In this document: positions 9,317-18,700 of the stretch, in pieces
Position numbering within the stretch: position 1 is the stretch's first letter
How the letters are laid out: the number at the start of each line of letters is the position of its first letter
DNA from: Herbidospora solisilvae
Lineage (GTDB): Bacteria; Actinomycetota; Actinomycetes; Streptosporangiales; Streptosporangiaceae
Length of the DNA: 64,000 bases
Reading direction: 5' to 3'
NCBI RefSeq assembly: GCF_009901565.1
Contig: NZ_WXEW01000001.1
Span: 930,001-994,000, forward strand
Position numbers and translations under genes: made by a program
Notes under the pieces: model-generated
Databases searched by the model: none
Told to the model about the DNA's origin: nothing
What the model saw: only the letters and a program-made list of their open reading frames with translations

Positions 9317-10567
9317 ATGAGCGAGGCCGCCAAGATCTGTTCCGAGCTGATCCGCATCGACACCACCAACCCCGGGCCCGGGGAACGGGAGGCCGCCGAA
9401 TACGTGGCCGGGTTGTTGTCCGAGGCGGGCCTCTCCCCGGTCATCGTGGAGAGCGCCCCGCGCCGGGCCAGCGTCATCTGCCGGGTCCCCGGCGACTCAC
9501 CGGACGCGCTGTTGATCCACGGGCACCTCGACGTGGTGCCGGCCGACCCGGCCGACTGGGCCGTCCACCCCTTCAGCGGGGAGATCGCCGACGGATACGT
9601 GCACGGGCGCGGGGCCGTGGACATGAAGGGGTCGCTGGCGATGACGCTGGCGTGGGTGCGGCAGGGGGTGCGGCCCCGGCGTGACCTGGTGCTCGCCTTC
9701 CTGGCCGACGAGGAGTCGACCGGGGAGTTCGGGTCCCGGTACGTGGTCTCCGAGCACGCTGACCTGTTCGAGGGGTGCAGCGAGGCGATCTCGGAGTCGG
9801 GGGGGTTCTCGGTGACGATGCCGTCGGGGGTGCGGGTGTATCCGATCGGGGTCGGGGAGCGGGGGACGGCGTGGATGAAGGTGACGGCGCGGGGCGTGGC
9901 GGGACACGGGTCGAAGCCGCCGGTGGACAATCCGGTGGCGGAGCTGGCGCGGGCGCTGACGCGGGTGGCCGACCACGAGTGGCCGATCCGGCTCACGCCG
10001 GCGGTGTCGGCGATGATCGGCGAGCTCTCCGGGATCCTCGGGATGGAGATCGACCCCGCGAACCTGTCAGGGGTGCCGCCGAAGGCCGCCGCTCTCTTCA
10101 AGGGCACGATCAGGAATTCCACCAACCCGACCATGATGAACGCCGGATACAAGATCAATGTTATTCCCGGGACGGCTGAGGCGGGAATTGACGGCAGATT
10201 CGTACCGGGATTCAGGGAGGAATTCCTCGACACTCTCGACCGGCTGCTGGGCCCCCGGATCACCCGGGAGTTCATCAACTTCGAGGACGCCCCGTCGGCG
10301 CCGACCAGCGGCCTGTTCCACGAACTGGGCGCGGCCCTGACGGCCATGGACCCCACCGGCCGACCCGTGCCATATGTTATGACAGGGGGCACGGACGCCA
10401 AATCCTTCGCCCGGCTCGGCATCAAAGGCTATGGTTTCGCCCCGCTATTGCTTCCGCCCGATCTCGACTACTTCGCACTGTTTCACGGGATCGATGAGCG
10501 GGTGCCGGTCGAAGGGCTCGAATTCGGCGTTCAGACATTGAACAGACTGCTCGCCACCCCCCATTGA
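9317..10567 (+). CDS. M20-family metallopeptidase
   Basis: A 416-aa zinc exopeptidase/deacylase of the ArgE/DapE/CPG2 group. Metal-binding and catalytic motifs are in order: LIHGHLDVVPADP (His, Asp), HGRGAVDMKGS (bridging Asp), LADEESTGEFGS (catalytic Glu and ligand), the dimerisation-domain HGSKPPVDNPV, TGGTDAKSFARLG, and a C-terminal FHGIDERVP with the last His. The substrate is not deducible; such enzymes usually hydrolyse N-acylated amino acids or dipeptides. A ribosome site AGGAAGG lies just before the ATG. It stands alone, divergent from the hydrolase-like gene. Confidence 0.92.
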   Translation: MSEAAKICSELIRIDTTNPGPGEREAAEYVAGLLSEAGLSPVIVESAPRRASVICRVPGDSPDALLIHGHLDVVPADPADWAVHPFSGEIADGYVHGRGAVDMKGSLAMTLAWVRQGVRPRRDLVLAFLADEESTGEFGSRYVVSEHADLFEGCSEAISESGGFSVTMPSGVRVYPIGVGERGTAWMKVTARGVAGHGSKPPVDNPVAELARALTRVADHEWPIRLTPAVSAMIGELSGILGMEIDPANLSGVPPKAAALFKGTIRNSTNPTMMNAGYKINVIPGTAEAGIDGRFVPGFREEFLDTLDRLLGPRITREFINFEDAPSAPTSGLFHELGAALTAMDPTGRPVPYVMTGGTDAKSFARLGIKGYGFAPLLLPPDLDYFALFHGIDERVPVEGLEFGVQTLNRLLATPH

Positions 10568-11201
10568 TTATGCGCGGCCCGACCGTATAATCGAGCTCGG
10601 ACACCCGATCGCCGCACAAGATCGACAGGGAAACCGATGCCCGCGAGAAGATTTCCCTCGGGGCGGAACGGAGACCCGCCACCTCCGGATCCCCGAGAAG
10701 TGGTGGAAAGAATTCTCCGGATACGAACCGACTGCAATTGCCCGCCCCAGTGTGCAACCATGGAGGGCGACGAGCCGGCGCCCGGCCCCCGCGACCGACA
10801 CCGCCCACGCACCTAGGAGCGAGTCGCCAGAACAGGGTGCCGTCCCACTTCGGGCATGGCCGAATCAGGCTGCCGCATGTCTCGTTTCAGTCGAGGTCCC
10901 TTACGGTGGTCACTCTGTGTGGTACAAAATCCGTGCCGCCTCCTTGCCTAGTGCGGGCGGGGCGCGCGAACACCCAGAGACCATGAGCCCACACCGCCTT
11001 TACGTGGGCTTATCCGGGCACCGGCCATACAGAACCAAGATAGATCCCGCTCCAAAGTCATGCCGTTTTTCATCCATGACATGACCTTTCTGGGGGTATG
11101 TCTGAATCACTTCTGTCAGGGGTGGCGCCCTGGTCCGAACGCGTGCACATCGAAACGACGCGGTGACCCCCTCCACCGCTGTCCTATCTAGGGGCCTGAA
11201 A
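10568..11201. other. 634-bp gene-free region upstream of the first FxSxx-COOH locus
   Basis: This stretch is distinctly less GC-rich than its surroundings and shows no reading frame with codon bias on either strand. One weak hairpin (AGCCCAC at 10986-10992 pairing with GTGGGCT at 11004-11010) is visible. It probably contains the promoter of fxsA1, but no clear -35/-10 pair can be assigned by eye. Confidence 0.5.
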
Positions 11202-11366
11202 ATGAACCACAACGGGACCGAAATCCCTTCGGCGATCATGGACATCTGCGACGAGCCGCTGTCGTCCGTGGCCAAGTACAACGGCCGCGAACTGGCCTCG
11301 ATGCTCGGGCGGATCATGCCGGAAACGTCCCGGGTGGGCGTGGCCGCCTTCCAGGCCTCCATCTGA
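11202..11366 (+). CDS. fxsA: FxSxx-COOH-type RiPP precursor peptide (variant C-terminus FQASI)
   Basis: A 54-aa peptide encoded immediately upstream of a radical SAM/SPASM maturase of the FxsB type, which is the usual place for the FxsA precursor. The C-terminus reads VAAFQASI. Family members end in Phe-x-Ser-x-x, so here the third position from Phe is Ala and the Ser is shifted by one; the aromatic residue and small residues are kept. The leader contains two Cys-poor helical stretches (VAKYNGRELASMLGRIM). An AGGGG ribosome site lies 7 nt before the ATG; a longer GTG start at 11163 lacks support. The radical SAM gene starts 25 nt downstream. The peptide is likely cyclised by FxsB near its C-terminus (inference). 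Confidence 0.78.
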   Translation: MNHNGTEIPSAIMDICDEPLSSVAKYNGRELASMLGRIMPETSRVGVAAFQASI

Positions 11367-11391
11367 TCCGACTCGACCCGGACGGGCTGAA

Positions 11392-13683
11392 TTGAAAGGG
11401 CACCATCTTGCCCTTCGCCAATTCGTGGTGAAGGTGCACACGCGTTGCGATCTCGCCTGCGATCACTGTTATGTGTACGAGCATGCCGACCAGTCGTGGC
11501 AGGCGAAACCCAAGGTGGTCCCATCTGAAACCGTCACCCGTATAGCGACGCGAATCGCCGACCATGCGAGAAGCCGCGAACTGAGCGACGTATCGGTCAT
11601 TCTCCATGGCGGCGAGCCGCTTCTGGCGGGCCCGGAGCGGCTCGACGAGATTCTCACCATCCTGAATCTCCACATAAGTCCGGCGGCCGAACTCCGGATG
11701 AAAGTCCATACGAATGCCGTACTTCTGAGCGAACGATATCTCGACGTATTCGATAAGCACGCCGTCCATATCGGCGTCTCCCTCGACGGCGACCGCGAGG
11801 CCAACGACCGGCATCGGCGCTACGCGAACGGACGCAGCAGCTACGACCGCGTCGTGGGCAGCATCGAACTTCTACGGCGATACCGCCCCCATTTGTTCAG
11901 CGGTATCCTCTGCACGATCGACACCATGAACGATCCGATACGGGTCTACGAATCGCTTCTCCGCCTCGAGCCCCCGAAGATCGATTTCCTGCTCCCCCAC
12001 GCCACGTGGAACCAACCCCCGCCACGCCGGTCGGAGACCGAATACGCCGACTGGCTGGGCGCGATCTACGACCGCTGGGAGAAGGACGCGCGCCCGGTGC
12101 GCATCCGGCTGTTCGACTCGATCATCCGCACCACCTACGGGCAGTCGAGCCTCAGCGAGGCCATCGGGGTCGAGCCCAGCAGCCTGGTGGTCATCGACAC
12201 CGACGGCTCCTACGAGCAGGTCGACTCGCTGAAGGTGGCCTTCGACGGCGCCCCGGCCACCGGGCTCGACGTCTTCCAGCACAGTCTCGACGCGGTGGCG
12301 GGCCACCCCGGCATCACCGCCCGGCAGCAAGGCGTCGAAGGGCTCTCGGCGACGTGCCAGGCCTGTCCGGTGGTGTCCAGTTGCGGGGGCGGGCTCTATC
12401 CCCACCGCTTCCGTGACGACTCCTTCGACAACCCGAGCGTCTATTGCGCAGACCTCTTCACACTGATCAGCCACGTCCGTGAGGCGACCCAGATGCAGGC
12501 CCACCAGGTCTCCCCGCAGACCATCGAGACCCTCGCCGCGGGTTACGGCGGCGCGGCCGAGATCCGGTCGCTCATCGGATCGCAGATCAGCATCCGCCGG
12601 GCGTTGATCACCGACGAGCGCATGGCCTCCGCCGAACCCGACGCGGCCAGGACGCTGGTCGACCTCGACGAGGCCTTCCGCGGCGCGGTGAACGGCGTCA
12701 TCGCCCATCCCTACGTCCGGGTGTGGGCGGTGGGCTTCCTGCGGGGCGCGGCGCCCTCGGGGCACCTGCGCAACATCGCGGCGGCCGTCGCGGCCCGGGC
12801 GGGCGCCCACCTGAAGATCCGCGCCGACGTGAGGGCGGGCGCCGTGCACCTGCCGACGGTCGGCACCCTCGCCGACGTCGACGGCGACGACGTCTGGATC
12901 GAAGTCGACGAAGGCCGCGTCAGGACCATCGACGGAAGCGGCGAATGGCGGCCGGTCCGCACCCTCCTCGCGGCAGGTCACTCCGTCGTCGTCGAGGACG
13001 CCGACCCCTACCGCGACTGTCACCAGTGGCCCGCGGCCGGACGGCTGAGCGATCAGGAACTCGCCCGGTGGCAGGAGAGCTTCGCGGCGGCCTGGGAGCT
13101 GATCGCCGCCGACTACCCCGAATACCTGCCGGGGCTGCGCGCCGGACTGACGACGCTGATGCCGCTGCGGCCCGACCCCACCGGTCGTGACGTCAGCTCG
13201 GCCGCCCGCCACGCGTTCGGCGCGGTCGCGGCCGCGCTCCCCGCCGATCCGGCCACGCTCGCGCTGCTGCTGATCCACGAGTTCCAGCACGTCAAGCTGG
13301 GCGCGATCCTCGACATGTTCGACCTCTACGACGAGACCGTCGAGAAGACCTTCTACGCGCCCTGGCGTCCGGATCCCCGGCCGCTCGAAGGGCTGCTGCA
13401 GGGCACCTACGCGCACATCGCGGTGGCCGACTTCTGGCGCCGGCGCCGGCATGTCGCGCCCGATCCGGCCACCCACGAGTTCGCGCGCTGGCGGGCGCAG
13501 ACGTCCGAGGCGATCACGACGCTGGCGACCAGCGAGGCGCTCACCGAGCTGGGCGACGCCTTCGTGGCCCGGATGCGTGACACCCTGGCCCCCTGGCTTC
13601 TCGAGGCACTCCCCCACGAGGTCGAAGAACAGGCCAGGGCCGCCTCCGCCGCCCATCTGAAGGCCTTCCAGTCGCAGTCGTGA
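11392..13683 (+). CDS. fxsB: FxsB-family cyclophane-forming radical SAM/SPASM maturase fused to an HExxH peptide hydroxylase-like domain
   Basis: A 763-aa two-part enzyme. The N-terminal radical SAM domain carries Cx3Cx2C at C19, C23 and C26 (RCDLACDHCYVYE), the GGEP SAM-binding motif (ILHGGEPLLAGPERL) and IGVSLDGDREANDRHRR. A SPASM-like cysteine cluster begins near C322 (CQACPVVSSCGGGLYPHRF, then NPSVYCADLF). The C-terminal part (about 400-763) holds HEFQHVKLG at 629-633 and YAPWRPDPRPLEGLLQGTYAHIAV, the signature of the alpha-ketoglutarate HExxH beta-hydroxylase type. It should install a C-C cyclophane link in FxsA and possibly hydroxylate it. Start: TTG at 11392 is the only usable start in this frame. 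Confidence 0.88.
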   Translation: MKGHHLALRQFVVKVHTRCDLACDHCYVYEHADQSWQAKPKVVPSETVTRIATRIADHARSRELSDVSVILHGGEPLLAGPERLDEILTILNLHISPAAELRMKVHTNAVLLSERYLDVFDKHAVHIGVSLDGDREANDRHRRYANGRSSYDRVVGSIELLRRYRPHLFSGILCTIDTMNDPIRVYESLLRLEPPKIDFLLPHATWNQPPPRRSETEYADWLGAIYDRWEKDARPVRIRLFDSIIRTTYGQSSLSEAIGVEPSSLVVIDTDGSYEQVDSLKVAFDGAPATGLDVFQHSLDAVAGHPGITARQQGVEGLSATCQACPVVSSCGGGLYPHRFRDDSFDNPSVYCADLFTLISHVREATQMQAHQVSPQTIETLAAGYGGAAEIRSLIGSQISIRRALITDERMASAEPDAARTLVDLDEAFRGAVNGVIAHPYVRVWAVGFLRGAAPSGHLRNIAAAVAARAGAHLKIRADVRAGAVHLPTVGTLADVDGDDVWIEVDEGRVRTIDGSGEWRPVRTLLAAGHSVVVEDADPYRDCHQWPAAGRLSDQELARWQESFAAAWELIAADYPEYLPGLRAGLTTLMPLRPDPTGRDVSSAARHAFGAVAAALPADPATLALLLIHEFQHVKLGAILDMFDLYDETVEKTFYAPWRPDPRPLEGLLQGTYAHIAVADFWRRRRHVAPDPATHEFARWRAQTSEAITTLATSEALTELGDAFVARMRDTLAPWLLEALPHEVEEQARAASAAHLKAFQSQS

Positions 13684-14471
13684 CGGCCGGCGGCCTGGGC
13701 GAGGAGCTGCGGGCCCTGGGCGTCGCCCCCGGCCAGACGCTGATGGTGCACTCCTCCATGCGGAGCATCGGCTGGGTCGAGGGCGGCGCCCCGAGTGTGG
13801 TCACGGCGCTGACCGGCGTGCTCGGCCCGGAGGGGACGCTGGTCGTGCCGGTCTTCACCACCGCCAACTCCGACACCTCGCCCTGGTACCGGGCGGCGAC
13901 CGAGGGCATGTCCGAGGAGGAGGCCCGGCGGTTCCGCGACGAGATGCCGCCGTTCGACCCCGCCACGACTCCGTCCACGGCCATGGGCGCCGTCGCCGAG
14001 ACGGTCCGGCTCTCCCCCGGCGCGGTGCGGAGCGCCCACCCGCAGACCTCCTACGCCGCCATCGGCCCCCTCGCGGGCAAGCTGGTCTCCGGGCACGACC
14101 TGGAATGCCACCACGGAGAGGATTCACCACTCGCCCGCCTTTATGACATCGGCGGGCACGTCTTGCTGATGGGCGTCGGGTTCGACCGTTGCACGGTTTT
14201 CCACCTGGCCGAATATCGCTACCTCCATCCGCATACTCCGACCAGGCTCTACCGTTGCGTTGTGCGGGACGGCGACGGCCGGAAATGGTGGGAGTTCACC
14301 GACGTGGTCCTCGACGACAGCGACTTCGCCCAGCTCGGGGCCGACTTCGCGGCGACGGGGAACGTGCGGCGCGGAATGGTCGGCGGCGCGCACTGCCATT
14401 TCTTTCCGGTACGCCAGGCGGTGGATTTCGCCGTGGACTGGATGAGGCGGGAACGAAAATCGGCAAATTAG
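13680..14471 (+). CDS. AAC(3)-like N-acetyltransferase of the FxSxx-COOH locus
   Basis: A 263-aa member of the aminoglycoside N3-acetyltransferase fold (MVHSSMRSIGWVEGGAPSVVTAL, GTLVVPVFTTANSD, STAMGAVAETVRLSPGAVRSAHPQTSYAAIGP, HGEDSPLARLYDIGGHVLLMGVGFDRCTVFHLAEYR). The conserved His and the acetyl-CoA-binding HSS are present. The GTG start overlaps the fxsB stop (GTGA), so the two are translationally coupled. In this setting the likely substrate is the modified peptide or a pathway intermediate rather than an antibiotic (inference from synteny: such genes recur beside fxsB). Confidence 0.85.
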   Translation: MTAGGLGEELRALGVAPGQTLMVHSSMRSIGWVEGGAPSVVTALTGVLGPEGTLVVPVFTTANSDTSPWYRAATEGMSEEEARRFRDEMPPFDPATTPSTAMGAVAETVRLSPGAVRSAHPQTSYAAIGPLAGKLVSGHDLECHHGEDSPLARLYDIGGHVLLMGVGFDRCTVFHLAEYRYLHPHTPTRLYRCVVRDGDGRKWWEFTDVVLDDSDFAQLGADFAATGNVRRGMVGGAHCHFFPVRQAVDFAVDWMRRERKSAN

Positions 14472-14535
14472 GCCCCTCGGGGGTCTCTCACCTCCGGGGG
14501 CGCATTCCTATAGTGAGCAAGTGGAGGGAGGGGGG

Positions 14536-15735
14536 ATGGTATTGCAGCCGGCTCCACGGCCACCCGGCCCCTATTTTTTCCTCAGCTACGCCCACACCCC
14601 CAACGAGGATCCCAAGGCGAACCGGTGGGTCGCCAAGTTGTTCAAGGACCTGTGCGACCACGTCCTGGAGATGACCGATCTGCCCGACCCCTCGATGGCG
14701 GGCTTCATGGACAGCGGTCTGCTCACCGGGCACCTGTGGCACCGGCGATTGGCCGAGGCTCTGGCCACCTGCCGGGTGTTCGTCCCGCTCTACTCCCGGC
14801 GTTACTTCGTCAGCCAGAACTGCGGTCGTGAGTGGACCGCCTTCGTCCAGCGAATCAACAGCCAGCCGGGGTTCGACGGCCGCCGCCCCGAGGCGATCAT
14901 CCCGGCGTTGTGGACGCCGATGCAGCCCGAAGCGCTCCCCCTGGTCGCCCGATCGATCCAGTTCGCCCACGAGAAACTGGGGCCGCGCTACCGCGACGAA
15001 GGCTTCTACGGCCTGAGCAAACTGGCCGTCCGCCGCCCGTCCTACCAGCTGGCCACCCACGCGCTGGCCAGCCGCATCGTCGAGGTAGGCGAGAGCACCC
15101 GGCTGGAGCCGATCGAACCGGTCGACTTCCCCTCGCTCACCAGCGCGTTCGAAGACTTCGACGCGGCCCAGGCGCTGACCCTCACCGTGGTCGTGCCCGA
15201 CCGCGACCGCCTGCCCACCGGCCGCAACCCCTACTTCTACGGGCGGCTGCCGGAAGACTGGAACCCGTTCCGCGGTGAGGAGCAGCCTCGGTCGCTCTTC
15301 TACTACGCGCTCGAACTCGCCACCGCCAACGGGTTCCGCACGGAGATCGGATCGTTGTCGGACTTCCGTCCTGAGCTGCTCGCCGGCAAGCAGCCCACCG
15401 GGCCGGGAGTCGTGATCATCGATCCGTGGGCGGTGACCGACCCGGTCTGCCTGGCCGCGCTGGCCGCCTTCGACCAGGCGGAGCTGCCCTGGGTCAGCGT
15501 GATCATCCCCTGGAACCGGGACGATGCCGAGACCACGTCGCGCGAGGCCCAGCTGCGGTCGGCGCTGCAGGCGACGCTGCACAAACGATGGTCCGACCTG
15601 TCCACCGAGTCGATCGACCACTACTCCCAATTCCGGCGGGCCTTCCCCGACGCGTTGAACCGGGCGGGCAACCAGTTCCTGCGCAAGGCCACGCCGTATC
15701 CCCCGAAGGGCAACAGCCCGGAAAGCTCAGACTGA
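14536..15735 (+). CDS. fxsC: TIR-like protein FxsC
   Basis: A 399-aa protein. The first about 180 residues look like a TIR domain: YFFLSYAHTPNEDPKANRWVAKLF, a regularly placed LAEALATCRVFVPLYSRRYFVSQNCGREW, and PEAIIPALWTPM. The region from about 210 on matches the FxsC C-terminal domain layout (ALTLTVVVPDRDRLP, then FYGRLPEDWNPFRGEEQPRSLFYYALELA). A purine-rich GGAGGGAGGGGGG ribosome site precedes the ATG. TIR domains in bacteria can act as NADases or as interaction modules; which applies here is unknown. It lies 64 nt after the AAC(3)-like gene, and its stop overlaps the next start (TGATG). Confidence 0.82.
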   Translation: MVLQPAPRPPGPYFFLSYAHTPNEDPKANRWVAKLFKDLCDHVLEMTDLPDPSMAGFMDSGLLTGHLWHRRLAEALATCRVFVPLYSRRYFVSQNCGREWTAFVQRINSQPGFDGRRPEAIIPALWTPMQPEALPLVARSIQFAHEKLGPRYRDEGFYGLSKLAVRRPSYQLATHALASRIVEVGESTRLEPIEPVDFPSLTSAFEDFDAAQALTLTVVVPDRDRLPTGRNPYFYGRLPEDWNPFRGEEQPRSLFYYALELATANGFRTEIGSLSDFRPELLAGKQPTGPGVVIIDPWAVTDPVCLAALAAFDQAELPWVSVIIPWNRDDAETTSREAQLRSALQATLHKRWSDLSTESIDHYSQFRRAFPDALNRAGNQFLRKATPYPPKGNSPESSD

Positions 15736-18700
15736 TGGACGCGGAGGGCCCGATGGGTGACGGCGACGGCCAGATCATCACGTTCTACTCGTACAAGGGC
15801 GGGACGGGGCGCACGATGGCGCTGGCCAACACGGCCTGGGTGCTGGCCGCGAACGGCAAGCGCGTCCTCGTGGTCGACTGGGACCTGGAGTCGCCCGGCC
15901 TGCACAAGTTCTTCCACCCCTTCCTCGAGGACGAGGTGATCGCCTCGACCCCCGGGGTGATCGACATCATCAACGAGTACGTCTGGGCCGCCATCCGGCC
16001 GCAGCAGCGGGCCACCGACTGGCACGTCGACTACGCGAGGGTGATGCCGCACGCCGTCTCCCTCGAATGGGAGTTCCCCGGCGAGGGCACCCTCGACTTC
16101 GTCTCGGCCGGGCAGCAGAACCGCGACTACTCGTCGCTGGTGTCCACATTCGACTGGGACAACCTCTATGACCGGCTCGGCGGCGGGCTGTTCTTCGACG
16201 CGATGCGCGCCGACATGAAGGCCAACTACGACTTCACCCTGATCGACAGCCGGACCGGCCGCAGTGACATCGCCGACATCTGCACGCTGCACCTGCCCGA
16301 CCTGCTGGTCGACTGCTTCACGATGGCCGACCAGAGCATCGAGGGGGCCGCCAAGGTGGCCCGGTACATCGAGGAACGCATCCGCACCAAGCCCATCCGC
16401 ATCCTGCCGGTGCCGATGCGCATCGACGACGGGGAGAAGGAGAAGCTCGACGCCGGACGCCAGCTCGCCCGGAGCCGGTTCGACAACCTCCCCTCGGGCA
16501 TGACCCCCGACGAGCGCAATCGCTATTGGGGCGCGGTCGAGATCCCGTACAAGCGCTTCTACGCCTTCGAGGAGACGCTCGCCACCTTCGGTGACGGCTC
16601 CGGATCGCCGAACTCGCTGCTGGCCGCGTACGAACGGCTGACCGGGGCGATCACCGACGGCGACGTGACCGCGCTGCCGCCGATGGACGGCGCGCTCCGC
16701 ACCCGCTGGCTCGAGGCCTTCACCCGCCGCCGGGTCGCCGACCAGGCCGACGTCCTGCTCAGTTATGTGCCGGAAGACCGGATGTGGGCCGACTGGATCA
16801 GGTCGGTGCTGGAGCGCGCGGGCGCCCGGGTGGTGCCGAAGTCGCTCTCCCCGAGCGTGGCCGAACCGGCCTTCGACCCGCACATGCAGGTCATGGCGGT
16901 CGTGTCGCCGGCGTACATGCGGGTGGTCGCGGAGCTCGACGGGCTGCGCCAGACGTCCGACCTGCTGAACCCGCGGTCGTTGATCGCGCTGCGGGTGGCC
17001 GATGTGCGCCTGACCGCGCCGTTCGCCGATCAGCCGCCCGTCGACCTGCTGCGGCTGACCGCCGAGCAGGCGACCGAGGCCCTGCTGCACTCCCTGGGGC
17101 GCGACCCCCGCGGCTACCCCGCCGACCTGCAGCTCGGCTCGCGCTTCCCCGGCTCGGTGCCGCCGATCTGGAACGTCGGCCCCCGGAACAACACCTTCAC
17201 CGGCCGCAGCACCGCGATGGAGACCCTTCGCGACCAGCTCATGGGCGTCAACCGCACGATCGCCCAGCCGGAGCAGACCATCGCGCTGCACGGCCTCGGC
17301 GGCGTGGGCAAGACCCAGGTCGCCCTGGAGTACGCCCACCGTTTCCGGGCCGACTACGACCTCGTCTGGTGGATCTCCGCCGAGCAGCCCGACCTGATCA
17401 ACACCGCCCTCGCCGAGCTGGCCACCAAGCTCAACATCCGCTACGGCGACAGCGTCGTGGCCGGCGCCGAGGCGGCCAGGGAGGCGCTCCGGATCGGGCA
17501 GATGCGCTGGCTGCTGATCTTCGACAACGCCCGCGACCCCGAACAGGTCCAGAAGTACCTGCCCGGCGGCGCCGGCCACATCCTGGTGACCTCCAGGAAC
17601 CGTGCCTGGGCCGACGTCGCGGCGCCCCTCGAGGTGGACGTCTTCAGCGAGGAGGAGAGCCTGGAGCACTTCAAGCGCAGGGTCCCCTCGCTCGAACGCG
17701 ACGGCGCGCTCGCCGTCGCCGAGGAGCTCGGCCATCTGCCGCTCGCGATCGAGCAGGCCGCCGCCTGGCTCGCGGAGACCGCCATCCCGGCCGCCGACTA
17801 CCTGGCCCAGCTCAAGCAGAGCGCCGAGCTCCTGCTCACCGAACCGCCCCGCGGCTACCCGCTGCCCGTGGCGCAGACCTGGAACATCTCGCTGGCCCAG
17901 TTGAAGGAACGCTCGCCGGCGGCGGTCCGGCTGCTCCAGCTGTGCGCCTTCTTCGCGCCGGAGCCGATCTCCCAGGAACTCATCTACAGCGACGAGATGA
18001 TGCGCTCGCTGCTGAAGTACGACCCCAACCTCCGCGGCGAGAAGGTCATGATCGCGCGGCTGATCCGCGAGGTGACCCGCTTCGCGCTGGCGAAGGTCGA
18101 CCCCGCCACCAACACGATCCAGCTGCACCGGCTGGTGCAGACCGTCATCCGCAACCAGATGACCGTCGAGGAGGCCGAGGCCACCTCGCACGAGGTGCAC
18201 GACATCCTGGTCGGGGCCCGGCCCAGGAAGGGCGAGGTCGACGACCCCGCGAACTGGCCGAGATACGACATCATCTGGCCTCACCTGCTGCCCTCCGAGG
18301 CGGAGAACTGCATGGAGGAGGACACCCGCAAACTCCTCACCGACCGGGTGCGCTACTACAACCGGCGTGGTGAGTACGTCAACGCCCTCGACCTCGGGCA
18401 GCGGCTGGCCGACTTCTGGGAGACCAAGTTCGGCCAGGTCGAACGGCAGCGGCTGCTGCTGCTGCACAACATCAGCAACGCGCACCGCTGGCTCGGCAAG
18501 ACGCAGACCTCGCTGCGGCTCAACGAGTGGACTCTTCGGCAACAGCGGGAACTGCTGGGCGACGACCACCCCCACACGCTGCTCACCCGCGGCACCCTGG
18601 GGGCCGACCTGCGCGCCAACGGCGAGTTCGAGAAGGCCCTGGCGCTGGCCCGCGAGACGTACGAGCTCTGGAGGGATCTCTACGGCGAGGACTACGACAA

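Noticed and set aside
9247..10425. N-terminal extension of the hydrolase-like gene to 10425
   Set aside because: It would lie antisense to the whole M20 peptidase, which has clear metal motifs; the extra sequence has no similarity to anything recognisable.
10531..10812. Reverse-strand small frames in the gap before fxsA1
   Set aside because: No ribosome site, atypical codon use and overlap with the M20 peptidase end; treated as noncoding.
10986..11010. Hairpin in the gap before fxsA1 as a terminator
   Set aside because: The stem is only 7 bp with an 11-nt loop and no T run; too weak to call.
13680..14471. Calling the AAC(3)-like gene an aminoglycoside-resistance gene
   Set aside because: It is translationally coupled to fxsB, and this fold is recurrent in FxSxx loci, so a role in the peptide pathway is more likely.
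15735..15752. Choosing ATG 15753 as the fxsT1 start
   Set aside because: It has a good ribosome site, but the 15735 ATG overlaps the fxsC stop in the coupling arrangement seen across the locus; left as an alternative.
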